46,820 bases of DNA, taken from assembly GCA_021824565.1 (NCBI GenBank), contig JAKAKL010000132.1, positions 1 through 46,820 on the forward strand, in the 5' to 3' direction. Positions 36,213 to 43,050 of the stretch are shown here, in pieces. How positions within the stretch are numbered: the first letter of the stretch is position 1; each line of letters opens with the position of its first letter. Origin of the DNA: Bacteroidota bacterium. Lineage in GTDB: Bacteria; Bacteroidota; Ignavibacteria; Ignavibacteriales; Ignavibacteriaceae. The notes under the pieces are model-generated. The model had not been told where the DNA came from. It made no database searches and saw nothing but the letters and a program-made list of their open reading frames with translations. Made by a program: the position numbers and the translations under genes.

Positions 36213-37367
36213 TTAATTAAGATGACATAATAATTTTTTCAACTGTACAGCGTTGCCTGTATTATGAGTTCTGATTATTCGCGCACCGTTTTTAACGGCG
36301 ATGGTTTCAGCTATCGATGTTGCGGTATCTCTTAAATTTACTTCAAGGTTCAATGTCTTTCCAAGGAAAGATTTTCTCGATACTCCAATCAAAATAGGCA
36401 CGCCGATGCTTTTAAAATCTTCAATGCGTTTTATCAGCTCAAAATTGTCTTCTACTCTTTTGCCGAAGCCGATTCCCGGATCGACAAATATTTTTTCCAA
36501 GCCGTTTCTTTTTGCAAACATAACTTTGTCAAATAAAAAATCATATACCTCGGAAACAACATCCTCATATTGCGGATTTTGCTGCATATCCTTCGGTGTG
36601 CCTTTCATGTGCATTATTATAAGAGCAGCTCTATGCTTATTTACCACTTCCACCATCGCTGGATTAAAACTTAATCCGCTTATGTCGTTCACCATTTTCG
36701 CTCCGCACTCCAGAGCTTTCTCAGCTACTCTCATCTTTGTTGTGTCTATTGAAATTACAGCGTCTTTTCTTAAAGATAATATTTTTTCAATTACTGGAAT
36801 TACTCTATTAGCTTCTTCCTCTTCAGAAACTTCTTCGGCGCCGGGTCTGGTTGATTCGCCTCCAACGTCGATTATATCCGCTCCATCGTCAATCATCTCC
36901 AGCGCATGATTAACTGCTGTATCTGTGTTTAAGTATAATCCTCCATCGGAGAATGAATCCGGAGTTACATTCAAAATTCCCATAACATAAGAATTGTTAA
37001 AGCTGAATTCCTTTTCGCCGATTTTATACTTGATGGAATTATAGCCTTCAAAGTTGTTTATAATATTTATTATTCTGTAGCCGAGGTCTTCATTGCCGCC
37101 GGATAAGATTCTCCGGGACAAACTTTTCAGCTCAAGCAAAGGACCAAGCATAAACAAACTTATTTCTCCGGTTTTAGTTCCGCTGCTGTAGCAAATCTCT
37201 TTTTCTTTCAACGCGATTTCTTTGACAATTGATGAAAGAGTAACAGGTATGTGGCGTATTTCTAATCCAAATATTCCAGGCTGATATGCATCTCTGTATA
37301 TTTTATATCTTTCACTGTATTTTGAAAACACATCTTGATAAGAAAGATTTATTATCTGGATTTCCAC
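36213..37367 (-). CDS. folP: dihydropteroate synthase with N-terminal extension
   Basis: Condenses p-aminobenzoate with dihydropterin pyrophosphate in folate synthesis. The catalytic TIM barrel begins at about residue 128 (VMGILNVTPDSFSDGG), followed by DIGGESTRPGA-like IDVGGESTRPGAEEV, ISIDTTKM, VNDISG, HMKGTP, DPGIGFGK and GVSRKSFLG. The first roughly 125 residues form an extra domain (HIPVTLSSIVKEIALKEKEI, LKSLSRRILSGGN) also seen in some other bacterial DHPS proteins. Start GTG 37367 has AAGGA about six bases upstream. It leads the folP-cdaA run. Confidence 0.95.
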   Translation of the reverse strand: MEIQIINLSYQDVFSKYSERYKIYRDAYQPGIFGLEIRHIPVTLSSIVKEIALKEKEICYSSGTKTGEISLFMLGPLLELKSLSRRILSGGNEDLGYRIINIINNFEGYNSIKYKIGEKEFSFNNSYVMGILNVTPDSFSDGGLYLNTDTAVNHALEMIDDGADIIDVGGESTRPGAEEVSEEEEANRVIPVIEKILSLRKDAVISIDTTKMRVAEKALECGAKMVNDISGLSFNPAMVEVVNKHRAALIIMHMKGTPKDMQQNPQYEDVVSEVYDFLFDKVMFAKRNGLEKIFVDPGIGFGKRVEDNFELIKRIEDFKSIGVPILIGVSRKSFLGKTLNLEVNLRDTATSIAETIAVKNGARIIRTHNTGNAVQLKKLLCHLN

Positions 37368-37483
37368 TGCATCCTTAATTATTGTTGAAGAAATATTAAA
37401 CTAAATATATAACGGTAATGCAATTTAAACAAAAATATTTTCCCTGTCCCGTATTTTTATCAAAACTTTTTGCTTAAACAAAG

Positions 37484-37504
37484 ATGCCGGATGAGTTCCG
37501 GCAT
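37484..37504. terminator. GC-rich hairpin between rpe and folP
   Basis: A perfect eight-pair stem (ATGCCGGA with TCCGGCAT) with a five-base loop lies 32 bases beyond the rpe stop. On the minus strand it is followed by CTTTGTTT, a poor T-run, so termination is possible but not certain. The surrounding 37368-37535 has nothing else clear; folP must have its promoter here. Confidence 0.4.
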
Positions 37505-37535
37505 ATGATATTTATAAAATGTCAAACAGAAAATA

Positions 37536-38189
37536 TTACTTGATTATATTCTTTAGCTCTGCGCACGAAGCTGAGATATTATCGCTTTTAAACACCGCCG
37601 TGCCTGTAACAAACACGTCGCAGCCGGCTTCAAGTGCCGGTTCTGCCGTTTTATTATCAATACCGCCGTCAATCTCTATTAAGAATTTTGCTCCGCTCCT
37701 TTTCCTTAACTGAGCGGCTTCACGTACTTTTTTTAATGAGTTTTGAATAAATCTCTGTCCACCGAAACCAGGATTGACAGACATTACAAGAATTAAATCG
37801 GCGATCTCCGCTACTTCTTCCAAAGTGCTTACCGGTGTTGATGGATTAATCGCTACGCCCGCTTTTACGCCTAATTCTTTTATCATGTGAAGCGTTCTGT
37901 CTAAATGAACAACTGCTTCCTGGTGAACTGTAATTGTATCCGCTCCTGCTTTGGAAAAGTCGCCAATATATTTATCGGGATTTTCAATCATCAAATGTAC
38001 GTCTAATGGAAGCTTTGTTGAAGTTCGAGCTGCTTTAACCAGAATAGGACCGAAAGTTAAATTAGGAACAAAATGACCATCCATAATATCGCAGTGAATC
38101 CAATCAGCGCCGCCTATTTCAGCCATTCTAATTTGCTGTGAAAGGTTTGATAAATCCGCTGATAATATTGAAGGCGCTAATATTGCCAT
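37536..38189 (-). CDS. rpe: ribulose-phosphate 3-epimerase
   Basis: Interconverts ribulose-5-phosphate and xylulose-5-phosphate in the pentose phosphate pathway. The 217-residue TIM barrel has APSILSADLSNL, HCDIMDGHFVPNLTFGP with the metal-site His and Asp, DVHLMIENPDKYI, VNPGFGGQRF and EIDGGIDNKTA. It starts 12 bases after the PASTA-protein stop. Confidence 0.96.
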   Translation of the reverse strand: MAILAPSILSADLSNLSQQIRMAEIGGADWIHCDIMDGHFVPNLTFGPILVKAARTSTKLPLDVHLMIENPDKYIGDFSKAGADTITVHQEAVVHLDRTLHMIKELGVKAGVAINPSTPVSTLEEVAEIADLILVMSVNPGFGGQRFIQNSLKKVREAAQLRKRSGAKFLIEIDGGIDNKTAEPALEAGCDVFVTGTAVFKSDNISASCAELKNIIK

Positions 38190-38201
38190 AATATTTTCTT
38201 T

Positions 38202-38951
38202 CTAATGACTGTTATCCGAATCAACCGGCTTCGTTAAAAAAAGATCCACTGCCGCTCCTGCTTGAACTTTATTCCCAACGCTAGGATATTGATCAAGCAC
38301 TGTGTTGGGAAGTAACGAAACCGAAGGCTGATAATTAATTTTTCCTACTTTCAGAGTGCTGTCGGATAAAATCTTTTCGGCTTCCGATAAAGATTTCCCG
38401 ATAAGATTTGGAATAACAATTCCGCCCGGATTTTGTCCGATACTCATTGATACGCCGACATAATCTCCTTTTTTAAGCGGAGTGCCGGGCGCAAACTGCT
38501 GAGCAAAAATCATGTCTTGCGGATTGCTTGAAACTGCCGAGTCTATATTCCCGAGATTAAGTCCAATCCTTTCCAATGCAAACTTAGCATCGTTTATTGA
38601 TTTGCCGGTTAAGACCGGCACGTCAACAGAAGGCTCTCCGCCGCTTATATACAAATAAACTCGTCTCCCTACTTTGACTGTCTCACCCGCATTCGGACGC
38701 TGATATATTACGCTGCCGCGCGGATATTTCTCATCATATGTGGTGTCGCTGATAATCGGAGTTAAATCCGCACTCTTTAAAACGTTTAATGCATCAGAAC
38801 TATTCATGCCGACTACTTTGGGCACCGGTTTTTCAGGCGAATAAACATACCACGGCATTACTACGTAATTCATTATGATAACGAATACAAAGAAGCCGGC
38901 AAGGTAATATAATAATTTTCTTATACGGGGGTTTTTTAGGTAATTTTTCAT
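38202..38951 (-). CDS. membrane-anchored PASTA-domain protein
   Basis: A 249-residue protein with one N-terminal membrane helix (about 13-33, LLYYLAGFFVFVIIMNYVVM) and three PASTA domains: residues about 38-105 (KVVGMNSSDALNVLKSADLT), 108-172 (LTGKSINDAKFALERIGLN) and 174-245 (LIGKSLSEAEKILSDSTLK). PASTA domains bind peptidoglycan fragments. There is no kinase or transpeptidase domain, so this is a stand-alone sensor or scaffold protein. It is divergent from the C1 peptidase gene, and 38952-39115 must hold both promoters. Confidence 0.88.
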   Translation of the reverse strand: MKNYLKNPRIRKLLYYLAGFFVFVIIMNYVVMPWYVYSPEKPVPKVVGMNSSDALNVLKSADLTPIISDTTYDEKYPRGSVIYQRPNAGETVKVGRRVYLYISGGEPSVDVPVLTGKSINDAKFALERIGLNLGNIDSAVSSNPQDMIFAQQFAPGTPLKKGDYVGVSMSIGQNPGGIVIPNLIGKSLSEAEKILSDSTLKVGKINYQPSVSLLPNTVLDQYPSVGNKVQAGAAVDLFLTKPVDSDNSH

Positions 38952-39115
38952 CTCGCCAAATATATCAAATGAAGTTTTTTTTTACAACACAAACTGTTAA
39001 GAATCAGTCTGCGCTAAAACAAAAATTTTAAATCTCAAATGCACTTATGTTTTTTAACTCCAATCTTATTAGATTTATTCAGCTAATATTTTCTCTCAAT
39101 TTTTTTGGAGCTAAA

Positions 39116-40255
39116 ATGAATTTTGCCAAAACAATTTATACGCTGTTATTTCTCTTCATGTTTTTTGTTCAAATACATCCTCAGGATACTACTAAAAGTG
39201 AGACTTCGAAAAAAGACAGACACACTTTTACAATGATATATGATATTGGGGCAACATCCGTTAAGAACCAGGCTAAGACCGGAACATGCTGGGATTTTGC
39301 AACTCAATCTTTTCTCGAAAGCGAATTGATGAGAATGGGTAAAGGAGAATATAATCTTTCCGAAATGTTTAATGTAAGATATACTTATCCGCTCAAAGCA
39401 GAAAGATACGTCAGGTATCACGGTAAATATCAATTCGGCGAAGGCGGTCAGGCACACGACGTCTTAAAAATATTTGATACTTACGGCGCAGTGCCTAATT
39501 CCGTTTATCCCGGCTTGGAGCCTGGAGACAGCCTTTATGATAATACCGAAATGGACGCTGTGCTTAAATCTGTACTCGAGACTATTGTTAGTAGGAATAG
39601 AATTACACCGCATTATATTGATATCGTCAATGCTATCTGCGACATATACCTGGGAAAGGTTCCAGAGAAGTTCGTTTATAAAGGAAAAGAATATACGCCA
39701 AAGAGCTTTGCTCAAAGCCTCGGAATAAATACTAAAGATTATGTTGAAATAACTTCTTTCACCCATCATCCTTTTTACAGCAAGTTTGTATTGGAAGTTC
39801 CCGACAACTGGGAAGAAGGCGAATACTATAACGTACCTTTAAATGATCTGATAGAAATTATGAACAAAGCTCTGAAGAACGGCTTTACTGTTGCTTGGGA
39901 CGGTGCGGTCGGAAAAAATAATTTTTATAGGAAAGAAGGTTATGCAGTTGTTCCGCTTGCTGGCGACACTTCTAAAACAGGACCCGAAATAGAAGAAAAT
40001 GTAACTCAAGAATTACGGCAAAAAGCTTTTGACGATTACTCCAACACCGACGACCATTTAATGCATATTACCGGCATGGCGAAAGATCAGGCGGGCACTA
40101 TATTTTACTACACTAAAAATTCTTGGGGAACCAAAGATAAAAAGTATGACGGCTACTGGTATCTATCTGAGCCGTTTGTAAAGCTGAGAACAATTGCAAT
40201 TCTTGTCCATAAGGATGCAATACCAAAAGATATTAGAGAAAAACTCGGAATCTAA
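39116..40255 (+). CDS. exported C1 (bleomycin hydrolase/aminopeptidase C-like) cysteine peptidase
   Basis: A papain-like peptidase of 379 residues with the catalytic set Cys58 (AKTGTCWDFA), His317 (DHLMHITGMA) and Asn335 (TKNSWGTKD), plus the helper Gln before the Cys (NQAKTGTC). The QAxTGTCW region and the C-terminal GYWYLSEPFVKLRTIAILVHK resemble bleomycin hydrolase/PepC. The protein starts MNFAKTIYTLLFLFMFFVQI, a signal peptide, unlike cytoplasmic PepC. Start ATG 39116 is favoured over 39047 by a GGAG nine bases upstream and by the signal peptide. Confidence 0.93.
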   Translation: MNFAKTIYTLLFLFMFFVQIHPQDTTKSETSKKDRHTFTMIYDIGATSVKNQAKTGTCWDFATQSFLESELMRMGKGEYNLSEMFNVRYTYPLKAERYVRYHGKYQFGEGGQAHDVLKIFDTYGAVPNSVYPGLEPGDSLYDNTEMDAVLKSVLETIVSRNRITPHYIDIVNAICDIYLGKVPEKFVYKGKEYTPKSFAQSLGINTKDYVEITSFTHHPFYSKFVLEVPDNWEEGEYYNVPLNDLIEIMNKALKNGFTVAWDGAVGKNNFYRKEGYAVVPLAGDTSKTGPEIEENVTQELRQKAFDDYSNTDDHLMHITGMAKDQAGTIFYYTKNSWGTKDKKYDGYWYLSEPFVKLRTIAILVHKDAIPKDIREKLGI

Positions 40256-40267
40256 AATTTTCAACGG

Positions 40268-40311
40268 GATGACATTACAAAATTTAGTAGTGTCATCTCT
40301 TTTTAATTTTT
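40268..40311 (+). terminator. rho-independent terminator after the C1 peptidase gene
   Basis: An 11-pair stem (GATGACATTAC at 40268-40278 with GTAGTGTCATC at 40287-40297, one G-U) and an eight-base loop are followed by TCTTTTTAATTTTTT. It lies 13 bases after the peptidase stop. The rest of 40256-40432 shows no gene; a promoter for the next gene is likely in 40312-40432. Confidence 0.85.
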
Positions 40312-40432
40312 TAAGTGCGATAAAACATACTACTCCAAATTTATTCTTGATTGTAGCTTTAAAAAAAATTAGGTTGGCAGAAAAATTAGAGCGGATCTAA
40401 TTTCATTTTTATAATTTGTCAGGAATGTAGTT

Positions 40433-40813
40433 ATGAAGAAAACATTTTTTTCAGCAAAGGGAATTTTATTCTTATCTATCGTAGTAGTTCTTTTTCTCGG
40501 AGTACAGTTTATTAAAGCTCCCCAAAAAGCAAGCGTACAAAAAGCCGAAGTAATTCATACATATCTTGTTAAAATTCCGAATTGCTCGGGTGTTTGTCCT
40601 TATGCATTAATGTCTATGACTCACGGAAGAATGCAAATGCTTAATAATGCCGGATGCGTGTGTCCATACAGCAAAAACGCGTCTTATATGACTGTTAGGT
40701 CTAAAAATGTAAGGTCTGTAAGAGCAATGCTGCCGCCTTCAATTCAAAAAGAAGTGCAAATACAATTAGCCGACAACACAAACGAAGGCGAACCGTCAAA
40801 AATTATTCAATAA
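40433..40813 (+). CDS. exported four-cysteine protein, unknown
   Basis: A 126-residue protein with an N-terminal membrane/signal segment (residues 9-28, GILFLSIVVVLFLGVQFI), a linker, and a cysteine cluster CSGVCPYALMS (Cys at about 52 and 56) and CVCPYSKNA (Cys at about 76 and 78). The tail is hydrophilic. The repeated C-x-PY spacing suggests metal binding or two disulfides outside the membrane; this is inference. I know no family. It precedes the ODP-like MBL gene by ten bases, so the two are probably cotranscribed. Confidence 0.7.
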   Translation: MKKTFFSAKGILFLSIVVVLFLGVQFIKAPQKASVQKAEVIHTYLVKIPNCSGVCPYALMSMTHGRMQMLNNAGCVCPYSKNASYMTVRSKNVRSVRAMLPPSIQKEVQIQLADNTNEGEPSKIIQ

Positions 40814-40823
40814 AAATATTAGG

Positions 40824-41543
40824 ATGAGCAGCATAACTGAAATTGCGGAGAATGTTTTTAGAATATCAACATTTATCTCCGACGGCAACATACAGATGAA
40901 CCAGTTTCTCATAAAAGATGATGAACCGCTTTTATGGCACACGGGACAAAAATATTTATTTAATGAAGTCCGCGCTGCAATTGCTAAAATTATTTATCCC
41001 GGTAATATAAGATGGATCGGCTTTAGCCATTTTGAGTCGGACGAATGCGGCTCGCTAAATGAATGGCTGAACACCGCGCCGCAGTCGGAAGCATTCTGCA
41101 GCTTCGTCGGCGCTAATGTAAATATGAATGACTTTGCCGTTCGCAGGGTTCGCGGTTTTCATAATGATGAAATTATTAAGACCGGCAAATACAGCTTCCG
41201 GTTTATTTCCACTCCGCATCTTCCACACGGCTGGGATTCCGGGCTGCTCTTTGAAGAGACTCTGCGTACTTTATTCTGCTCTGATTTATTTCACCAGCCA
41301 GGCAATCCTACGGCTATTACCGGCAGCGATATAATTGAATCCGTAAAGAATAATCTCGTTGAATCCGAATCCGGTCCATTCAACAGCTACATGCCGTACA
41401 CAACAAACACAGAAATGCAGTTGAATCATCTTGCGGAATTAAAACCTAATACCCTTGCAGTTATGCACGGCTCAAGCTTTACCGGCGACTGCGAAAAATC
41501 TCTGCTTGACCTTGCTTACGTTATGAAAAATGTCCTGGGATGA
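40824..41543 (+). CDS. stand-alone flavodiiron-like (ODP) MBL-fold protein
   Basis: A 239-residue MBL-fold protein of the oxygen-binding diiron (ODP) type. The metal ligands match flavodiiron proteins: His69-x-Glu71-x-Asp73 in SHFESDECG, His135 in TPHLPHGWDSG, bridging Asp154 in FCSDLFHQ, and His215 in VMHGSS. The position after Asp73 is Glu74, where flavodiiron enzymes have His. There is no flavodoxin domain, so it is probably an O2/NO-sensing or -reacting protein needing a separate electron source. It lies before a histidine-kinase/HDOD unit, 305 bases away. Confidence 0.83.
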   Translation: MSSITEIAENVFRISTFISDGNIQMNQFLIKDDEPLLWHTGQKYLFNEVRAAIAKIIYPGNIRWIGFSHFESDECGSLNEWLNTAPQSEAFCSFVGANVNMNDFAVRRVRGFHNDEIIKTGKYSFRFISTPHLPHGWDSGLLFEETLRTLFCSDLFHQPGNPTAITGSDIIESVKNNLVESESGPFNSYMPYTTNTEMQLNHLAELKPNTLAVMHGSSFTGDCEKSLLDLAYVMKNVLG

Positions 41544-41848
41544 TAAATTAGCATAGTAATAAATTATCGTCATTCTTTTATGCTTCGCGGTTTATATCGC
41601 TTTCCAATCCCTTCTCGTCTTTTTTAAATTTGGTTTTGTTAATAATATCAGCTCCATTTCGCAAATATTCAAAAACTTGATCTTCTGTCCCGCTTCATTA
41701 GCCTTTGATTGACGTCATAAATAATTTTAAAAAAAATAAAAGCCTCTTTAAATTTTATTATTTTTTTCGATAATTTATTGGTTAGGTGTATGTAACTATT
41801 TGAAATTATAGCAAACCATTTTATATATAGGTGTAAAGTCTAAGTGTT
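41544..41848. other. intergenic region with a minus-strand open fragment
   Basis: AT-rich spacer between the ODP gene and the DUF3391-like gene. The minus strand has a 38-codon stretch (41578-41694) with coding-like composition (DQVFEYLRNGADIINK, then KTKFKKDEKG) between stops, without a start codon. It could be a decayed gene end. The promoter of the downstream signalling genes should lie in 41700-41848, which is very AT-rich; I cannot place its -10. Confidence 0.4.
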
Positions 41849-42175
41849 ATGCCGAAAATAATAGAAATAAAAAATCTAAAGGAAGGAATGGTCTTAGCCG
41901 TACCGGTAAAAAATAAATTCGGGCAGCTGTTGATACCGGAAGGAACAAATCTCGAAGAGCGTCATAAAACTATTCTGCTTACTTGGGGAATTCAGAGCGT
42001 AACTATTAACGACAGCGATGCAAAAGAAGAAATTCAGTACGATGAAGAAATTATCGCTCTTGTAAAAACAAAATTGCATGAACGCTTTAAGTGGGAATAC
42101 AGAAATCAGAATGAAGAAGAAATATATAACCTTGCGCTTGAAGAGCTATTAAAAAAGACTACAACAAATAATTAA
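41849..42175 (+). CDS. small DUF3391-like protein
   Basis: A 108-residue protein with the start IIEIKNLKEGMVLAVPVKNKFGQLLIPEGTNLEERH, the beta-rich pattern of the DUF3391 domain found at the N-terminus of HD-GYP proteins, and here not fused to anything. The remainder (residues 60-108) is acidic and helical. It lies 10 bases before the HDOD gene, which suggests that the two products work together. Its individual function is unknown. Confidence 0.7.
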   Translation: MPKIIEIKNLKEGMVLAVPVKNKFGQLLIPEGTNLEERHKTILLTWGIQSVTINDSDAKEEIQYDEEIIALVKTKLHERFKWEYRNQNEEEIYNLALEELLKKTTTNN

Positions 42176-42185
42176 GCATCTGTAA

Positions 42186-43034
42186 ATGGGATATATCGAA
42201 AATATTATTCAGAACATAAATAACCTGCAGACGCTTCCGACTATTTACAGCTCTATATCCGAAGCGGTTTCCGATCCTCTTGCCACGCCTGAAAAATTAT
42301 CTAAAATAATTTCAATTGACCAGGTATCATCCTTTAAAATATTGAAAGTCGCCAACTCCCCTTTCTATGGATTTAGAGGAAAGATTGACACAATATCTCA
42401 GGCTATTTTATACCTTGGCTTTAACGAGATAAAGAACATTGTATTCGCTCTCTCGGTAGTTAGTTTCTTCAGCAAGAATAAAGTAATATTAAACTTGAGA
42501 CCAGCCGATCTATGGGCGCATTCAATAGGCGTGGGTATTGCTACTCGAATGATCGGTAATGCAAACGGAGAAAAGAATCTTGAGAATTATTTTCTTGCAG
42601 GAATAATTCATGATATTGGTAAGCTATTGTTCTTCGAGTTCACTCCGAATGATTATGAGAAGGTCGTTAGTTACATAGTAAATCATAACTGCTCGATTAT
42701 CGAAGCTGAAACGCAAGTATTGGGTATTGATCATTGTTTAGCAGGACAAATGATCGCTGAGAAGTGGAAGCTGCCTTCAAGCTTAAGCGATGTAATTCTG
42801 CATCATCATACCGGGATTAAAGGCGCTGAATCCAATAAGCTGATTGCTTCCGTCCATATTGCAGATATATTAATTAGAGCGCTTGAATTAGGCAACGCCG
42901 GCGACAACCTTATCCCCCAGCCCAATTTAAAAGTATGGGATATTATTAAACTACCGCAAGGCTTTTTTCATTCAATTAAAGATAAACTAATGGAAGATTT
43001 TCACAACACTGTAAGATTGATGCTTGCAGAATAA
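42186..43034 (+). CDS. HDOD domain signalling protein
   Basis: A 282-residue HDOD protein, a non-catalytic relative of HD hydrolases used in signalling. The domain begins INNLQTLPTIYSSISEAVSDPLATPEKLS (about residues 10-38) and includes QVSSFKILKVANSPFYG, ISQAILYLGFNEI, and later FLAGIIHDIGKLLFF with a preserved HD pair. HHHTG near residue 202 is present too. Lying between the DUF3391-like gene and a histidine kinase gene, it is probably an output or adapter protein. Confidence 0.92.
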   Translation: MGYIENIIQNINNLQTLPTIYSSISEAVSDPLATPEKLSKIISIDQVSSFKILKVANSPFYGFRGKIDTISQAILYLGFNEIKNIVFALSVVSFFSKNKVILNLRPADLWAHSIGVGIATRMIGNANGEKNLENYFLAGIIHDIGKLLFFEFTPNDYEKVVSYIVNHNCSIIEAETQVLGIDHCLAGQMIAEKWKLPSSLSDVILHHHTGIKGAESNKLIASVHIADILIRALELGNAGDNLIPQPNLKVWDIIKLPQGFFHSIKDKLMEDFHNTVRLMLAE

Positions 43035-43050
43035 AAATTAAAATATTATT

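Noticed and set aside
35528-36909. Long plus-strand ORFs (195 and 202 codons) opposite cdaA and folP
   Set aside because: They are antisense to genes with clear catalytic motifs, and show no domain pattern of their own.
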